64,000 nucleotides of DNA from Peribacillus frigoritolerans_B (GTDB lineage: Bacteria; Bacillota; Bacilli; Bacillales; DSM-1321). The position numbers and the translations under genes are program-made. The stretch covers positions 551,439-615,438 of the forward strand of contig NZ_JBIWES010000002.1 of assembly GCF_044762665.1 (NCBI RefSeq), in the 5' to 3' direction. A model generated the notes under the pieces. It saw only the letters and a program-made list of their open reading frames with translations. It was not told the origin of the DNA and searched no databases. Positions 44,171-53,471 of the stretch are shown piece by piece. Each line of letters opens with the position of its first letter. The first letter of the stretch is position 1.

Positions 44171-44371
44171 CGTGTAAGAGGGACTCCGGAATTTGGAAAA
44201 TATAAAGAGAGGGATTGTTGTCTCTCATCAGAAGAAAGTTTAAAATTAATAGTAGGTTATTTTTACATAAGATTGATGACTATCTGCGGGAATTTTTGAT
44301 TTGTATGGTAAATAAGCAGCTATCTTTAAAAATCGCGAGAATCAATCAAGGTTTGATTGAAGGGAAGGTGT

Positions 44372-45583
44372 ATGGTTGAAGTGAATGTTGAATCTTTTTT
44401 TTCTGAGAACATTAAAGCGGCACTTAAGAATGATCCGCCCGGTGCATGGATGCCAAATCTGCCGGATGGTTGTATTCGCTTGAGTTCAGGCTATCCTGAT
44501 CCTGCTCTCGTTCCTGCTGAGGAGCTCAAGGTAGCTGTAGCCAGACTTCTTGATGAGGAGCAGGATTTGCCGCTCCATTATCTCGGAAGTCCACGAATTC
44601 CAAAACTGAAGCAGCAAATCCAGAACAGATTGGCAGAGCGTGGAATTTGCGTTTTGGAAGAACAGCTTTTGATTACATCAGGAGCTTGCCAGGGGATTGA
44701 TCTTATTGCCCGCGTTCTTCTTGATGATAAAGCGGTCGTAGCGGTAGAGTCTCCCACCTATATGGAGGCTTTGGAGATTTTTCAAAACTATACGAAACAG
44801 ATTATTAGTATTCCTATAGATGAACAGGGACTCCAAACATACCGATTAAAAGAAATGCTGGATGAAAGGAAACGTACAGGTCTAACCCTCCCGCGTTTTC
44901 TATATACAATCCCAACCTTTCAAAATCCTACTGGGACGACTATGACAATTGAGCGCCGGAAGCATTTATTGGAGCTTTCCATCGAGTATGATTTCCTCAT
45001 TCTGGAGGATGATGCATACGGGGAATTATCCTTCGATAAAAATCCGGCCCCAATAAAATCTATTGATAAATGCGGGCGGGTCCTCCAAGTCGGGTCTTTA
45101 TCCAAGGTTGTTGCGCCAGGAATGCGAATTGGATGGATAGCGGGAGAAAGTGAATTCATCAAGGCTTTAGAGTGGTTTAAAAAAGATTTAGACCATCCAT
45201 TTGCTCAAAGTTCAATGGCTGTATACTTAGAAAACACCGATTTTGAAAAACGGCTCGACCTTCTAAAAGATATGTATCGTTCTAAATGCACTGCGTTAAT
45301 CCGTTCGATGGAACAATTCCTTCCAGAATCCGTTTCCTGGTATGTACCAGATGGAGGTTACTTTGTATGGGTGAGAATTCAAGGTGTTGATACGTCGCAA
45401 TTATTATCACAGGCTCTGGCTGAGGGTGTTTCATATGTTCCAGGGAAATACTTTTTCTTGGATCAAAACGATGGAACCAAGTTTCTCCGGCTCTCGTTCA
45501 GTTATGCCAATGAGAAAGAAATAATTGAGGGAGTTCGAAGACTAGGACTTCTTCTCGCATCCTATTTTCATAGTTTGTCATGA
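44372..45583 (+). CDS. PLP-dependent class I/II aminotransferase
   Basis: About 403 residues. The domain resembles MocR-type aminotransferases (RLSSGYPDPALVPAEEL, LITSGACQGIDLIARVLLDD, VESPTYMEALEIF, YTIPTFQNPTGTTM, LILEDDAYGEL and the PLP lysine in QVGSLSKVVAPGMRIGW) but lacks their N-terminal GntR helix-turn-helix; it is closer to 2-aminoadipate or aromatic aminotransferases. ATG 44372 (AGGGAAGG upstream) was chosen; a TTG five codons earlier is also possible. It stands alone, so the substrate cannot be set. Confidence 0.88.
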   Translation: MVEVNVESFFSENIKAALKNDPPGAWMPNLPDGCIRLSSGYPDPALVPAEELKVAVARLLDEEQDLPLHYLGSPRIPKLKQQIQNRLAERGICVLEEQLLITSGACQGIDLIARVLLDDKAVVAVESPTYMEALEIFQNYTKQIISIPIDEQGLQTYRLKEMLDERKRTGLTLPRFLYTIPTFQNPTGTTMTIERRKHLLELSIEYDFLILEDDAYGELSFDKNPAPIKSIDKCGRVLQVGSLSKVVAPGMRIGWIAGESEFIKALEWFKKDLDHPFAQSSMAVYLENTDFEKRLDLLKDMYRSKCTALIRSMEQFLPESVSWYVPDGGYFVWVRIQGVDTSQLLSQALAEGVSYVPGKYFFLDQNDGTKFLRLSFSYANEKEIIEGVRRLGLLLASYFHSLS

Positions 45584-46297
45584 AGGATTGTTAGTTTGTC
45601 AATTTATTATTGCAATGGTCAACACTCTAAGCTATTCCGAACCTTTTATTGATAATGAATTTGAAATAATTTGAATGCGCCTACTTCTATAAAGGAGGTA
45701 GGTATTTTGTTAATAAAATGAGCGTTTATGACCAAAGTGTGATCCGCGCGTTTATTATTTTTTTAGCCAAAGAAAAAAAACCTTGCTGCACAAGGGTTTT
45801 CGGATATCGAGCAAAAAATCATAAAATCTTGTATCAACCACAGGTTAATCAATATATGACCGGGGTACATTGGAAGAGATTATTGGTTAATTATTTGATC
45901 CAATATATCCTTTTAACGGGGATGCCATTTTTACTATTTTGAAAAATAACTAAAAGCGGGGGTTAGCAGAATGATAGCTGTCTAGGAAAAGCAGAAAACG
46001 GTTATATAGCAGATTTGAGCGGGATTGCGAGGCATTCCGCAGAGGAAGTATGGTCTTGGTTGACTGAGAATGAAAAGCTCGCTCAATGGTTTTCTGAGCT
46101 AAGAGTAGACGAACTCCGTAACAATTCCTCAATTTACGACTCTACCTTATGCTAATTGAAGACTTATAGTTAGTCATAAGTCTGAAGTTCCAAGGAGTTT
46201 AGGTTCTTCTTTATAAACTTTAAAGAACTTGGACTGACAAAGATCGTATAAGTAATTTAAACGATTCGTTTTTCCTGTTTAAGAAAAAGCTGGATTT
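45584..46297. other. Intergenic region with a gene fragment
   Basis: Mostly non-coding. It holds a weak hairpin (45680-45706) that may terminate the aminotransferase gene, an uncertain 74-codon frame at 45718-45942 whose AAAGGAGG site is 19 bases too far upstream, and the SRPBCC fragment below. Confidence 0.4.
46003..46155 (+). pseudogene. AHSA1/SRPBCC-domain gene fragment
   Basis: Translation reads IARHSAEEVWSWLTENEKLAQW and FSELRVDEL, the N-terminal part of an AHSA1/START-like domain protein, then unrelated residues to a stop at 46153. There is no clear start or ribosome binding site. The rest of the domain is absent, so this is a deletion remnant. Confidence 0.65.
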
Positions 46298-46313
46298 TTA
46301 GTCCAGCGTTTTT
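46283..46313 (-). terminator. Terminator of the GT2 gene
   Basis: AAAAAGCTGGA / TCCAGCGTTTTT, with a T-run on the minus strand. Confidence 0.8.
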
Positions 46314-47161
46314 AATATCTTTTCAATCCGTTTGATATCCTCTACAAATTGTGGATAGCCCTTTATACGTTCACGGTAAGAATGAAGGGCAGTTTTATAT
46401 AACTCGTTCGTATCTAGAAATCCATCCTCTCTTGAGGCAATCATAATATCTAACCATTCACTAAATGCATTTAGACCGAGTGTATTATTATTTTGATTTG
46501 GATGTAATCGAAAATAACTAAGTGCTTCCGAAATATAGACAGCTTTTCCTTTGGATAATAAAGACAACCAGGCAGCTAAATCATTGATAAGAGAATACTG
46601 TTTTCCTTTATATACTCCAAATTTTTCAATAAGGTCTATTTTTTTAAATAACACCGTCGTCGGTTCACCAATCACATTTTGACAACGAGTTAATGCAACG
46701 TTAGCCAACATTTTTCCGTCTAATATCCTTGTTTCTTGGTATAGCCTGGTTGTTGCATGAATAGGCGGGAGAAATTCCCCTGATTCATTGATGGTTTGGC
46801 GATATGATGTAACAAGGGTGATATTTTCGAATTCATTAAAAAAGTAGATCATTTTCTCGATTTTTTCTTTATGAAACACGTCATCATCCATTAAGTAATT
46901 GATATATTCCCCTGAAGCTAGGTCGAAGCATTTATGCCAATTTTCAAGAAAAAGATTCCGTCCGTTTTTATAATATTTGATCTGAGGAAAAGAGTGTAAG
47001 TAAGGATTAAGCATTTCTTGTACTCCATTATTTGTGCTATCATCACAAATGATAATTTCAATATTCGGGTAGGTTTGTTCCAATACACTGTCGATGGCTA
47101 TTTGCAGAGTATGGGGGCGGTTATAAGCTGGTATGACTATACTAACTAATGGCCATTCCAA
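46298..47161 (-). CDS. Glycosyltransferase family 2
   Basis: A 287-residue GT-A enzyme: LVSIVIPAYNRPHTLQIAIDSVLEQTYPNIEIIICDDST at the N-terminus, NYLMDDDVFHKEKIE with the metal-binding DxD-type motif, then a C-terminal region EALSYFRLHPNQN. It transfers a sugar from a nucleotide donor to a protein or glycan acceptor; specificity unknown. It is the left-most gene of the surface-glycan region. The start codon at 47161 is preceded by AAAGGATGAGTC. Confidence 0.88.
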   Translation of the reverse strand: MEWPLVSIVIPAYNRPHTLQIAIDSVLEQTYPNIEIIICDDSTNNGVQEMLNPYLHSFPQIKYYKNGRNLFLENWHKCFDLASGEYINYLMDDDVFHKEKIEKMIYFFNEFENITLVTSYRQTINESGEFLPPIHATTRLYQETRILDGKMLANVALTRCQNVIGEPTTVLFKKIDLIEKFGVYKGKQYSLINDLAAWLSLLSKGKAVYISEALSYFRLHPNQNNNTLGLNAFSEWLDIMIASREDGFLDTNELYKTALHSYRERIKGYPQFVEDIKRIEKILKTLD

Positions 47162-47782
47162 GATGACTCATCCTTTCTTAAAATAAGTTTATTTTTAGCA
47201 ACTCACTTCGATAGACCAGTCATCCGAATGAATATCTACTGCAAAATAAAATTTTTATAATACACCATAGCGCCGTCAAGGGCCTATCAGCAAAAGCTTA
47301 AAACAGCATCAACACATAATAATATGCTTACATCACGAAAATCGTTAATACTAAGCCGATTTTAAATGTTGACGGTTGTGACACCTCCTCTTCCATTACC
47401 AGTACAAGCCAAAAAAATTGAAGTTTTAAATTAAGTTAACGATTTATCCACTCCTTTCCTTCCCTAAATATATTGTTATTTCATTAGTAAAAGACTGAAT
47501 CTAAAAAAATCTATAGAATATTCCTGAAATTGATGCTTACTTAGATTGGCGGCCAGCGAGGCAGGTGATCGAACGCATTTTTGTTCGAATGTCAGAGGCT
47601 TTAGGTGATATTGTCATAATTGTGGGTTTTGAAGATAGCCTGATTTATTCCTTAGATTCACTGAGTAACATTTTCTGCTATCACACATATATATATCTGG
47701 CTGAAAGAAGAATAAGATAAAGAAATGGAAAAATTGACACTCACCTCTAGTTAGTTTGATATCAAGGAAAGGGGAATGGAAC
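47162..47782. other. Divergent intergenic region, 620 bases
   Basis: Promoters for the two divergent glycosyltransferase genes are expected here. A frame at about 47536-47719 (DWRPARQVIERIFVRMSEAL...) has coding-like composition but no start or ribosome binding site; it may be a gene remnant. Nothing else was recognised. Confidence 0.4.
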
Positions 47783-49312
47783 ATGTCATCTGATGTAACT
47801 CCACTATTGGCAACTCATCTATTTGTATCTAGTAAGATATCAATATATGAATTGGAAGAATTGATAATGAGACTTACGGAAAGCCGCATCAAAGTGAATT
47901 TGTATGGACCTGATGATCTATTAATAGATATTAATCCCCGAAAACCTCGTGTCTATGTTTCATTAGGAACAGAGTGGGAAGAATTTAATACATTAAGTGG
48001 ATTGCCTTTTCACGAGAGAAAACGTTGGTTACACTTCAATTCTCCAGAAGAGCTTCAACCATTTAGTTTATTTTACTGCTGGCTAAAACAGACCGATCCT
48101 CTCCCTGAAAATAACACAATTCCCGCTACACGATTTTCTTCAGATACTCCTTTAGTTTCCGTGTTTACAGCAAGCTATAAGTCAAAAGAAAAAATTCAGC
48201 GACCTTACCGTTCTCTATTGAATCAGACTTACGATAATTGGGAATGGGTAATTGTAGATGACTCTGGTGATGATGATGAGACATACAACCAATTCTTACT
48301 TCCTCTAGACGACCCACGTGTGCGGAGGTATCGCCAAGATTCCCGAAATGGCTACATAGGGGCAATCAAAAGGTATGCAGCAGGTCTATGTACAGGGGAA
48401 ATTTTAGTGGAAGTAGATCATGATGATGAGCTAACTCCTGACTGTCTAAAGAAAATCGTCGAAACATTTCAACAACACCCTGAATGTGGTTTTGTTTATG
48501 GGGATTGTACAGAGGTATACGTAGGTAGCAACAATGCTCACTGGTATGGGTGGGATTGCGGTTTTGGATACGGTATACATTATCGAGTCTGGCTGCATGA
48601 AATGAACCGATGGCAAAATGTGCAAAAACAAACAACAATCAATGGGAGTACAATCCGTCATTTGGTCGGTTTACCGAATCATCCTCGTGCATGGACGAGG
48701 GATAGTTACCATTTGATAGGCGGCCACCGTGAGGAATTATTGGTGGCAGACGATTACGATATACTCGTTCGGACGTTTCTTTGTACTAAGTATGCAGCTA
48801 TTCCCGATTTACTCTATGTCCAATATCGGAATGAAAATAGAGATAACTCCACTTTCATTAGAAATAAGCAGATTCAGGTACTTGTAAGAGAACTAAATAG
48901 TTATTATCATCAGAGAATCAATACGAGAGTGAAAGAACTAGGTTTACCCGAGGAAGTGCCATATAGCCGTGTATGGGAGACATCTACAGATGATCCTGCC
49001 CGGAAATCTGCTCATGTAATTCATGAAGATCTTTCCAGAGTTTCAATATTGTTTCCCATTCCCCACTCCTATCCTGCAATAGAGCATACCCAATTATTTA
49101 AGACACTACAAAAGGGCATTGAAACCAACTTTAAGGAGAACGAAGTAGTAGTTGTAGGACGTATTCCACCAGAAATCGAGATCTTTGCGTCAAAGGCACC
49201 CACAGGCGCAATCCGATGGTGGCCAATGGAACCGAATGATTCATTAGAAACCTGTATCCAATATGCCAAGTTTTGCGCTTCATGTAAGGAAAAAGTGGTG
49301 GTATTGCCGTAA
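47783..49312 (+). CDS. Glycosyltransferase family 2 with N-terminal extension
   Basis: A 509-residue protein. Residues 1-120 form an uncharacterised extension; the GT-A domain follows (PLVSVFTASYKSKEKIQRPYRSLLNQTYDNWEWVIVDDSGD; EILVEVDHDDELTPDCLKKIVE with the DxD-type motif; GHREELLVADDYDILVRTF). The C-terminal ~120 residues are separate. ATG 47783 follows AAAGGGGAATGG. Beside the collagen-like protein and rhamnose genes it is a candidate for spore-surface glycan assembly; that is inferred from context. Confidence 0.85.
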   Translation: MSSDVTPLLATHLFVSSKISIYELEELIMRLTESRIKVNLYGPDDLLIDINPRKPRVYVSLGTEWEEFNTLSGLPFHERKRWLHFNSPEELQPFSLFYCWLKQTDPLPENNTIPATRFSSDTPLVSVFTASYKSKEKIQRPYRSLLNQTYDNWEWVIVDDSGDDDETYNQFLLPLDDPRVRRYRQDSRNGYIGAIKRYAAGLCTGEILVEVDHDDELTPDCLKKIVETFQQHPECGFVYGDCTEVYVGSNNAHWYGWDCGFGYGIHYRVWLHEMNRWQNVQKQTTINGSTIRHLVGLPNHPRAWTRDSYHLIGGHREELLVADDYDILVRTFLCTKYAAIPDLLYVQYRNENRDNSTFIRNKQIQVLVRELNSYYHQRINTRVKELGLPEEVPYSRVWETSTDDPARKSAHVIHEDLSRVSILFPIPHSYPAIEHTQLFKTLQKGIETNFKENEVVVVGRIPPEIEIFASKAPTGAIRWWPMEPNDSLETCIQYAKFCASCKEKVVVLP

Positions 49313-49409
49313 ACCTATCTTAGATTAGAGTCTGCTGTTGGTTAGAGATGAAAATTCACCAACAAACTTTTATTGGGTATCTCAAAAACTTTTCCTCATT
49401 TCTACAAGG

Positions 49410-49456
49410 AAGGCAAATGCATGGATTCTTTTTATCCATGCATTTGCCTTTTTTCT
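49410..49456 (+). terminator. Terminator after the GT2 gene
   Basis: AAGGCAAATGCATGGA / TCCATGCATTTGCCTT, 16-base perfect stem, then TTTTTC. Confidence 0.92.
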
Positions 49457-49668
49457 TTAATATAAAGATACGTCTGGCAGGCATTAAATACAGTTAACAT
49501 GAAAGTTAAACCGTTATAAACATTTCCACTTTGCTGTAAGCTTCAGGTAAACTAAATTGCTTACTTGTAGAATATATTTGGTCACTTTGAAAATTCTTCA
49601 AAATAGGATGAAGTCCTTTTTATGTATTAAAACCCTATGTCTCTTGGGACAATAAATGTGATTACTAA

Positions 49669-49716
49669 TAAAAAAGCTGACCCAAAAGTTATAAATTAAC
49701 AACCTTTGAGTCAGTA
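49669..49716 (-). terminator. Terminator after the collagen-like gene
   Basis: TGACTCAAAGGTT / AACTTTTGGGTCA imperfect stem on the minus strand, followed by GCTTTTTTA. Confidence 0.7.
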
Positions 49717-49763
49717 TTAACTATAAAATATAATTTTATAGCGTTCTTTCTTAAGAGTATTTT

Positions 49764-51278
49764 CTATGCTGGTCCTTGAGGTCCTTGAGGTCCTTGAGGA
49801 CCTTCGGCTCCTTGAGGACCAGCAGTTCCTTGAGGACCTTCCGCTCCTTGAGGACCTGTTGCTCCTTGAGGACCTTCGGCTCCTTGAGGACCTTCGGCAC
49901 CTTGAGGGCCTGCAACTCCTTGAGGGCCTTCGGCACCTTGAGGGCCTGCAACTCCTTGAGGGCCTTCGGCACCTTGAGGGCCTGCAACTCCTTGAGGGCC
50001 TTCGGCTCCTTGAGGACCAGCAGTTCCTTGAGGACCTTCCGCTCCTTGAGCACCTGTTGCACCTTGAGGGCCTTCGGCACCTTGAGGACCAGCAACTCCT
50101 TGAGGGCCTTCGGCACCTTGAGGGCCTTCGGCACCTTGAGGGCCTTCGGCACCTTGAGGGCCTGCAACTCCTTGAGGACCTTCGGCTCCTTGAGGACCAG
50201 CAACTCCTTGAGGACCTTCGGCACCTTGAGGGCCTTCGGCACCTTGAGGGCCTGTTGCACCTTGAGGGCCTTCGGCACCTTGAGCACCTGTTGCACCTTG
50301 AGGGCCTTCGGCTCCTTGAGGGCCTTCGGCTCCTTGAGGGCCTGCAACTCCTTGAGGACCTTCGGCTCCTTGAGGACCAGCAACTCCTTGAGGACCTTCC
50401 GCTCCTTGAGGGCCTGTTGCACCTTGAGGGCCTTCGGCACCTTGAGCACCTGTTGCACCTTGAGGGCCTTCGGCACCTTGAGCACCTGTTGCACCTTGAG
50501 GACCTTCGGCACCTTGAGCACCTGTTGCNNNNNNNNNNNNNNNNNNNNNNNNNNNNNNNNNNNNNNNNNNNNNNNNNNNNNNNNNNNNNNNNNNNNNNNN
50601 NNNNNNNNNNNNNNNNNNNNNNNCTTGAGCACCTGTTGCACCTTGAGGGCCTTCGGCACCTTGAGCACCTGTTGCACCTTGAGGACCTTCGGCACCTTGA
50701 GCACCTGTTGCACCTTGAGGACCTGCAACTCCTTGAGGGCCTTCGGCACCTTGAGCACCTGTTGCACCTTGAGGGCCTGTTGCACCTTGAGGACCTGCAA
50801 CTCCTTGAGGGCCTTCCGTTCCTTGAGGACCTTCGGCACCTTGAGCACCTGTTGCACCTTGAGGGCCTTCTGTTCCTTGAGGGCCTGTTGCACCTTGTGG
50901 TCCCGCAGGTCCTGGCGAGCCTTCATCTGATCCTAAAAGTTCATCCGATACGATACGATGGGCAGGCACCAATTGCCCAGATGCATTTTTTCCCCAAACT
51001 GAAATTTCAGTACTTTCTTCTGCTGGGCCGCTTGTAGTAAAGACGAATTCAAATGCATCAAAGTTTGCATAATGATTTCTCGTAGCGACTTCATTGGGGG
51101 TTAATGATACCACCTCTGACACATACAATGTTCTGGTGCCGTTTAAATAATACCCCTGTATTAAAACAGTGGCAGAATTGACAGAATCTCGGTTAACCAT
51201 TTTAATTGTAACCTGTTGGGATGGTCTGACTCCATTTTCAGGATTATTTGCAATCGGTCCGGTTGATAATACTGCCAT
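49764..51278 (-). CDS. Collagen-like surface (exosporium-type) protein, interrupted by a gap
   Basis: About 504 codons including 95 N. The head domain (residues 1-118, MAVLSTGPIANNPENG...) is followed by GSPGPAGPQGAT and then a long Gly-X-Y region built mostly from GPQGAEGPQGATGAQ-type units, ending GPQGPQGPQGPA and the stop. No C-terminal head domain follows the repeats, unlike BclA. Gly-X-Y stalks in Bacillaceae form hair-like filaments on the exosporium and are often glycosylated on Thr; many Thr occur here. The ATG at 51278 follows AGGAGGTATCAAC. Overlapping long frames on both strands are repeat artefacts. Confidence 0.88.
   Translation of the reverse strand: MAVLSTGPIANNPENGVRPSQQVTIKMVNRDSVNSATVLIQGYYLNGTRTLYVSEVVSLTPNEVATRNHYANFDAFEFVFTTSGPAEESTEISVWGKNASGQLVPAHRIVSDELLGSDEGSPGPAGPQGATGPQGTEGPQGATGAQGAEGPQGTEGPQGVAGPQGATGPQGATGAQGAEGPQGVAGPQGATGAQGAEGPQGATGAQGAEGPQGATGAQXXXXXXXXXXXXXXXXXXXXXXXXXXXXXXXXATGAQGAEGPQGATGAQGAEGPQGATGAQGAEGPQGATGPQGAEGPQGVAGPQGAEGPQGVAGPQGAEGPQGAEGPQGATGAQGAEGPQGATGPQGAEGPQGAEGPQGVAGPQGAEGPQGVAGPQGAEGPQGAEGPQGAEGPQGVAGPQGAEGPQGATGAQGAEGPQGTAGPQGAEGPQGVAGPQGAEGPQGVAGPQGAEGPQGVAGPQGAEGPQGAEGPQGATGPQGAEGPQGTAGPQGAEGPQGPQGPQGPA
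50529..50623. other. Assembly gap (95 N) inside collagen repeats
   Basis: N run within near-identical Gly-X-Y units; the true repeat number is not known. Confidence 0.95.
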
Positions 51279-51601
51279 TATGTTGATACCTCCTATTAAA
51301 CAAAAATAATGTCACACTCTGATCATGTGATTAAATGATTTATAAAAAAATATAAAATGTATAAAACAGACAGGATAACATATTGTAAAAATCAAATAAA
51401 ACTCCTATGAAAACGATTAAAAGAATTATTCAATCAGTATATGACCCTACATACTCCGACATTAAAAAATTTCATTAAAATTTTGATAGAGTGAGTTTTT
51501 GAAAAGCTGAGTGAACAAAGAATCTCCAAACCCTTGTTCCCTATACCTTATTTCTTATCCCTGTAAAATGATTGAGAGTTTATCCCTGTACAGCAATGGA
51601 T

Positions 51602-51955
51602 TTATTCCTCGAGTTGCTCATCAGATACTAGACGCTGTGAGCTTATTAATTGCCCAGATGCATTTCTTCCCCAAACTGAAATTCCAGTACTTTCTTCTGC
51701 TAGGCCGCCTGTGGTAAATAGGAATTCAAATGCATTGAAGTTTGCATAATAATTTCTCGTAGCAACTTCGTTAGGGGCTAATAATACCACCTCTAGCACA
51801 TACAATGTTCTGGAGTCGTTTAAATAATACCCCTGTATTAAAACAGTGGCAGAATTGACAGAATCTCGGTTAACCATTTTAATTGTAACCTGTTGGGTTG
51901 GTCTGACATCATTAACTGGACTATTTTCAATTGGTCCGGTTGATAATACTGCCAT
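51602..51955 (-). CDS. Stalk-less paralogue of the collagen-like protein's head domain
   Basis: A 117-residue protein that aligns along nearly its whole length with residues 1-117 of the neighbouring collagen-like protein: shared MAVLSTGPI, QQVTIKMVNRDSVNSATVLI, QGYYLN, RTLYV and NASGQL, then RLVSDEQLEE and a stop where the other has DELLGSDEGSPG and Gly-X-Y repeats. AAAGGAGGGATCAAC precedes the ATG. It probably joins the same surface layer, perhaps as a co-assembling or competing subunit. It is either an ancestral head or a copy that lost its stalk. Confidence 0.8.
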   Translation of the reverse strand: MAVLSTGPIENSPVNDVRPTQQVTIKMVNRDSVNSATVLIQGYYLNDSRTLYVLEVVLLAPNEVATRNYYANFNAFEFLFTTGGLAEESTGISVWGRNASGQLISSQRLVSDEQLEE

Positions 51956-52360
51956 TAAGTTGATCCCTCCTTTATTAGTCTTTCACACTCGTATAATCAT
52001 TCAAAATAGAATAAGAACCCTAATAAAATAATGCGAACTAAATAAATGTTGGGATATTTCCATTTGATAAAAAAAGTATAAAATCATTTTTTCTTATCAC
52101 TATTTTAGTTCAGCACAAAGGCATTCAAAAATTAAAGTTAGTATGTTAATTAGAGTGTGCTTTAGAGTCGGGGATGAAGAATAGTACTAGTACTAAAAAA
52201 ACAGAATCAAATAAATATGCCTGTTACTCTGTTTCCTATATCTTATTCAGATTTACTGCAAATGATTGAGTGTTTGCCCTAACCCGCATTTCGGCAGTGT
52301 TATCTATATAACTAAGTAAATGGTACTCCACAATTATTTGTTCCTATTAGTATTAAAAAA
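51956..52360. other. Intergenic region, 405 bases
   Basis: AT-rich, no gene. Bases 52226-52285 resemble 51531-51580 (CTATA-CTTATT and AAATGATTGAG-GTTT shared), suggesting that the tandem duplication of the head-domain gene included flanking sequence. Confidence 0.5.
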
Positions 52361-53449
52361 TTAATTATTGTTTTTCGTTTCAAAAATATGGGATAATTTC
52401 GATTTTACAATAACCTTAGAATCAAAATTATTTTTGATTTTGGTTGCACCTTTTTTCCCAATCTCCATTGCTTGCTGGAAGTTTTCCTTGATCCAGAACA
52501 AAGTGCTTATTATTGAGTTTACGTCTGCTTCAACCTCAAGATAATCAACACCGCTTTCAAGTAAAAAACGGTCATTACGAGGATTGGTTGAAACTAAGAC
52601 ACAACCGGTTGCCATCGCATCAACTGCTGCTGTTGTTGGAAATCCATCAAGGGCAAACTGATCTTGAGTACCACAATAAATAAAAACATGTGATTGCTCA
52701 TACAGAATTTTTATTCTTTCAGGATTTAGAAGACCATAAAAGGTATAATTTTTATTTGTTAATAAATGAAGATCATTTTGCCAATCACCTATAATATGTA
52801 GATGAAAATGGTCGTCAAGTTGATTAAATGTTTGTGCCAATAATGGAAAACCTTTGCGTTCTGCACGATGAGCAGAAAAAGTTATTTGTATTGGTTTTTG
52901 TTTAGACTTGGGAGCATAAGAATAGAAATCCGTATTGATTACGACCGGATTATAAATGCTATTCGGAATGACATTTAATACTTCATTAATGTTAGTAAAT
53001 ATTGTTTTACAATTTTGGGCTACAATATGGAGAAATTCATCAGAAGTGGAAGGATCCAAGCCTCCGCCTGGATATAACGTTGTGTGGATGTTTATATTAT
53101 TCTCTTTTAAAAACGTGCTGATATTAAAACCTGGATTTGATCCAGGCATGTAGGTACCATCAGAGAGATGGCATTTACCTAACAAACTTAAAACAAGATT
53201 TAAAAAAACACAATATATATCAGTGATTCCCTCTTTTTTTGCAATTGAATAAAATGACCGGAAATTATATACTTTTGCAGGAAATTCATCATGATATAAT
53301 TGTACAGCAAAAAAAAGAGTATCAGGTCTTTGTCTAAAAATTTGGATATTTTCCCAATAACGAAAACCACTTTGTTTCCATGGAAATCTTGTATCGATAA
53401 CGGCAAGGCGACGAGACGTGTCAGAAAGAATTTCGTTTTTCATATCCAC
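52361..53449 (-). CDS. Glycosyltransferase family 1/4-like protein
   Basis: A 362-residue GT-B type enzyme. The C-terminal donor domain shows ITFSAHRAERKGFPLLAQTF, HLHIIGDWQ, FYGLLNPERIKILYEQSHVFIYCG and DGFPTTAAVDAMATGCVLVST (the E/GFP-type donor loop). The N-terminal acceptor half is divergent. GTG start with AAGGA ten bases upstream; an ATG two codons later is possible. It lies 22 bases after the FkbM methyltransferase gene, so they form one operon. Confidence 0.8.
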   Translation of the reverse strand: MDMKNEILSDTSRRLAVIDTRFPWKQSGFRYWENIQIFRQRPDTLFFAVQLYHDEFPAKVYNFRSFYSIAKKEGITDIYCVFLNLVLSLLGKCHLSDGTYMPGSNPGFNISTFLKENNINIHTTLYPGGGLDPSTSDEFLHIVAQNCKTIFTNINEVLNVIPNSIYNPVVINTDFYSYAPKSKQKPIQITFSAHRAERKGFPLLAQTFNQLDDHFHLHIIGDWQNDLHLLTNKNYTFYGLLNPERIKILYEQSHVFIYCGTQDQFALDGFPTTAAVDAMATGCVLVSTNPRNDRFLLESGVDYLEVEADVNSIISTLFWIKENFQQAMEIGKKGATKIKNNFDSKVIVKSKLSHIFETKNNN

Positions 53450-53471
53450 TTTGATTCATTCCTTCCGGTTC

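Larger units (their letters stand above)
49313..49763. other. Convergent intergenic region
   Basis: No gene. It holds the terminators at 49410 and 49669. Confidence 0.55.

Noticed and set aside
45718..45942. 74-codon open frame (MSVYDQSVIRAF...)
   Set aside because: The AAAGGAGG upstream is 19 bases from the ATG and is part of a hairpin; no family recognised. Left as uncertain.
47536..47719. Coding-like frame DWRPARQVIERIFVRMSEAL in the intergenic region
   Set aside because: No start codon with ribosome binding site, no family recognised; at most a remnant.
49764..50930. Regular short repeats that could suggest a CRISPR array
   Set aside because: Units are 9-18 bases, in frame, with no unique spacers; they encode collagen Gly-X-Y triplets.
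49751..51037. Several long open frames on both strands overlapping the collagen-like gene (Leu/Lys- and Leu/Arg-rich repeats)
   Set aside because: They are alternate phases of the Gly-X-Y codon repeats; they lack starts with ribosome binding sites and have no protein-like composition.
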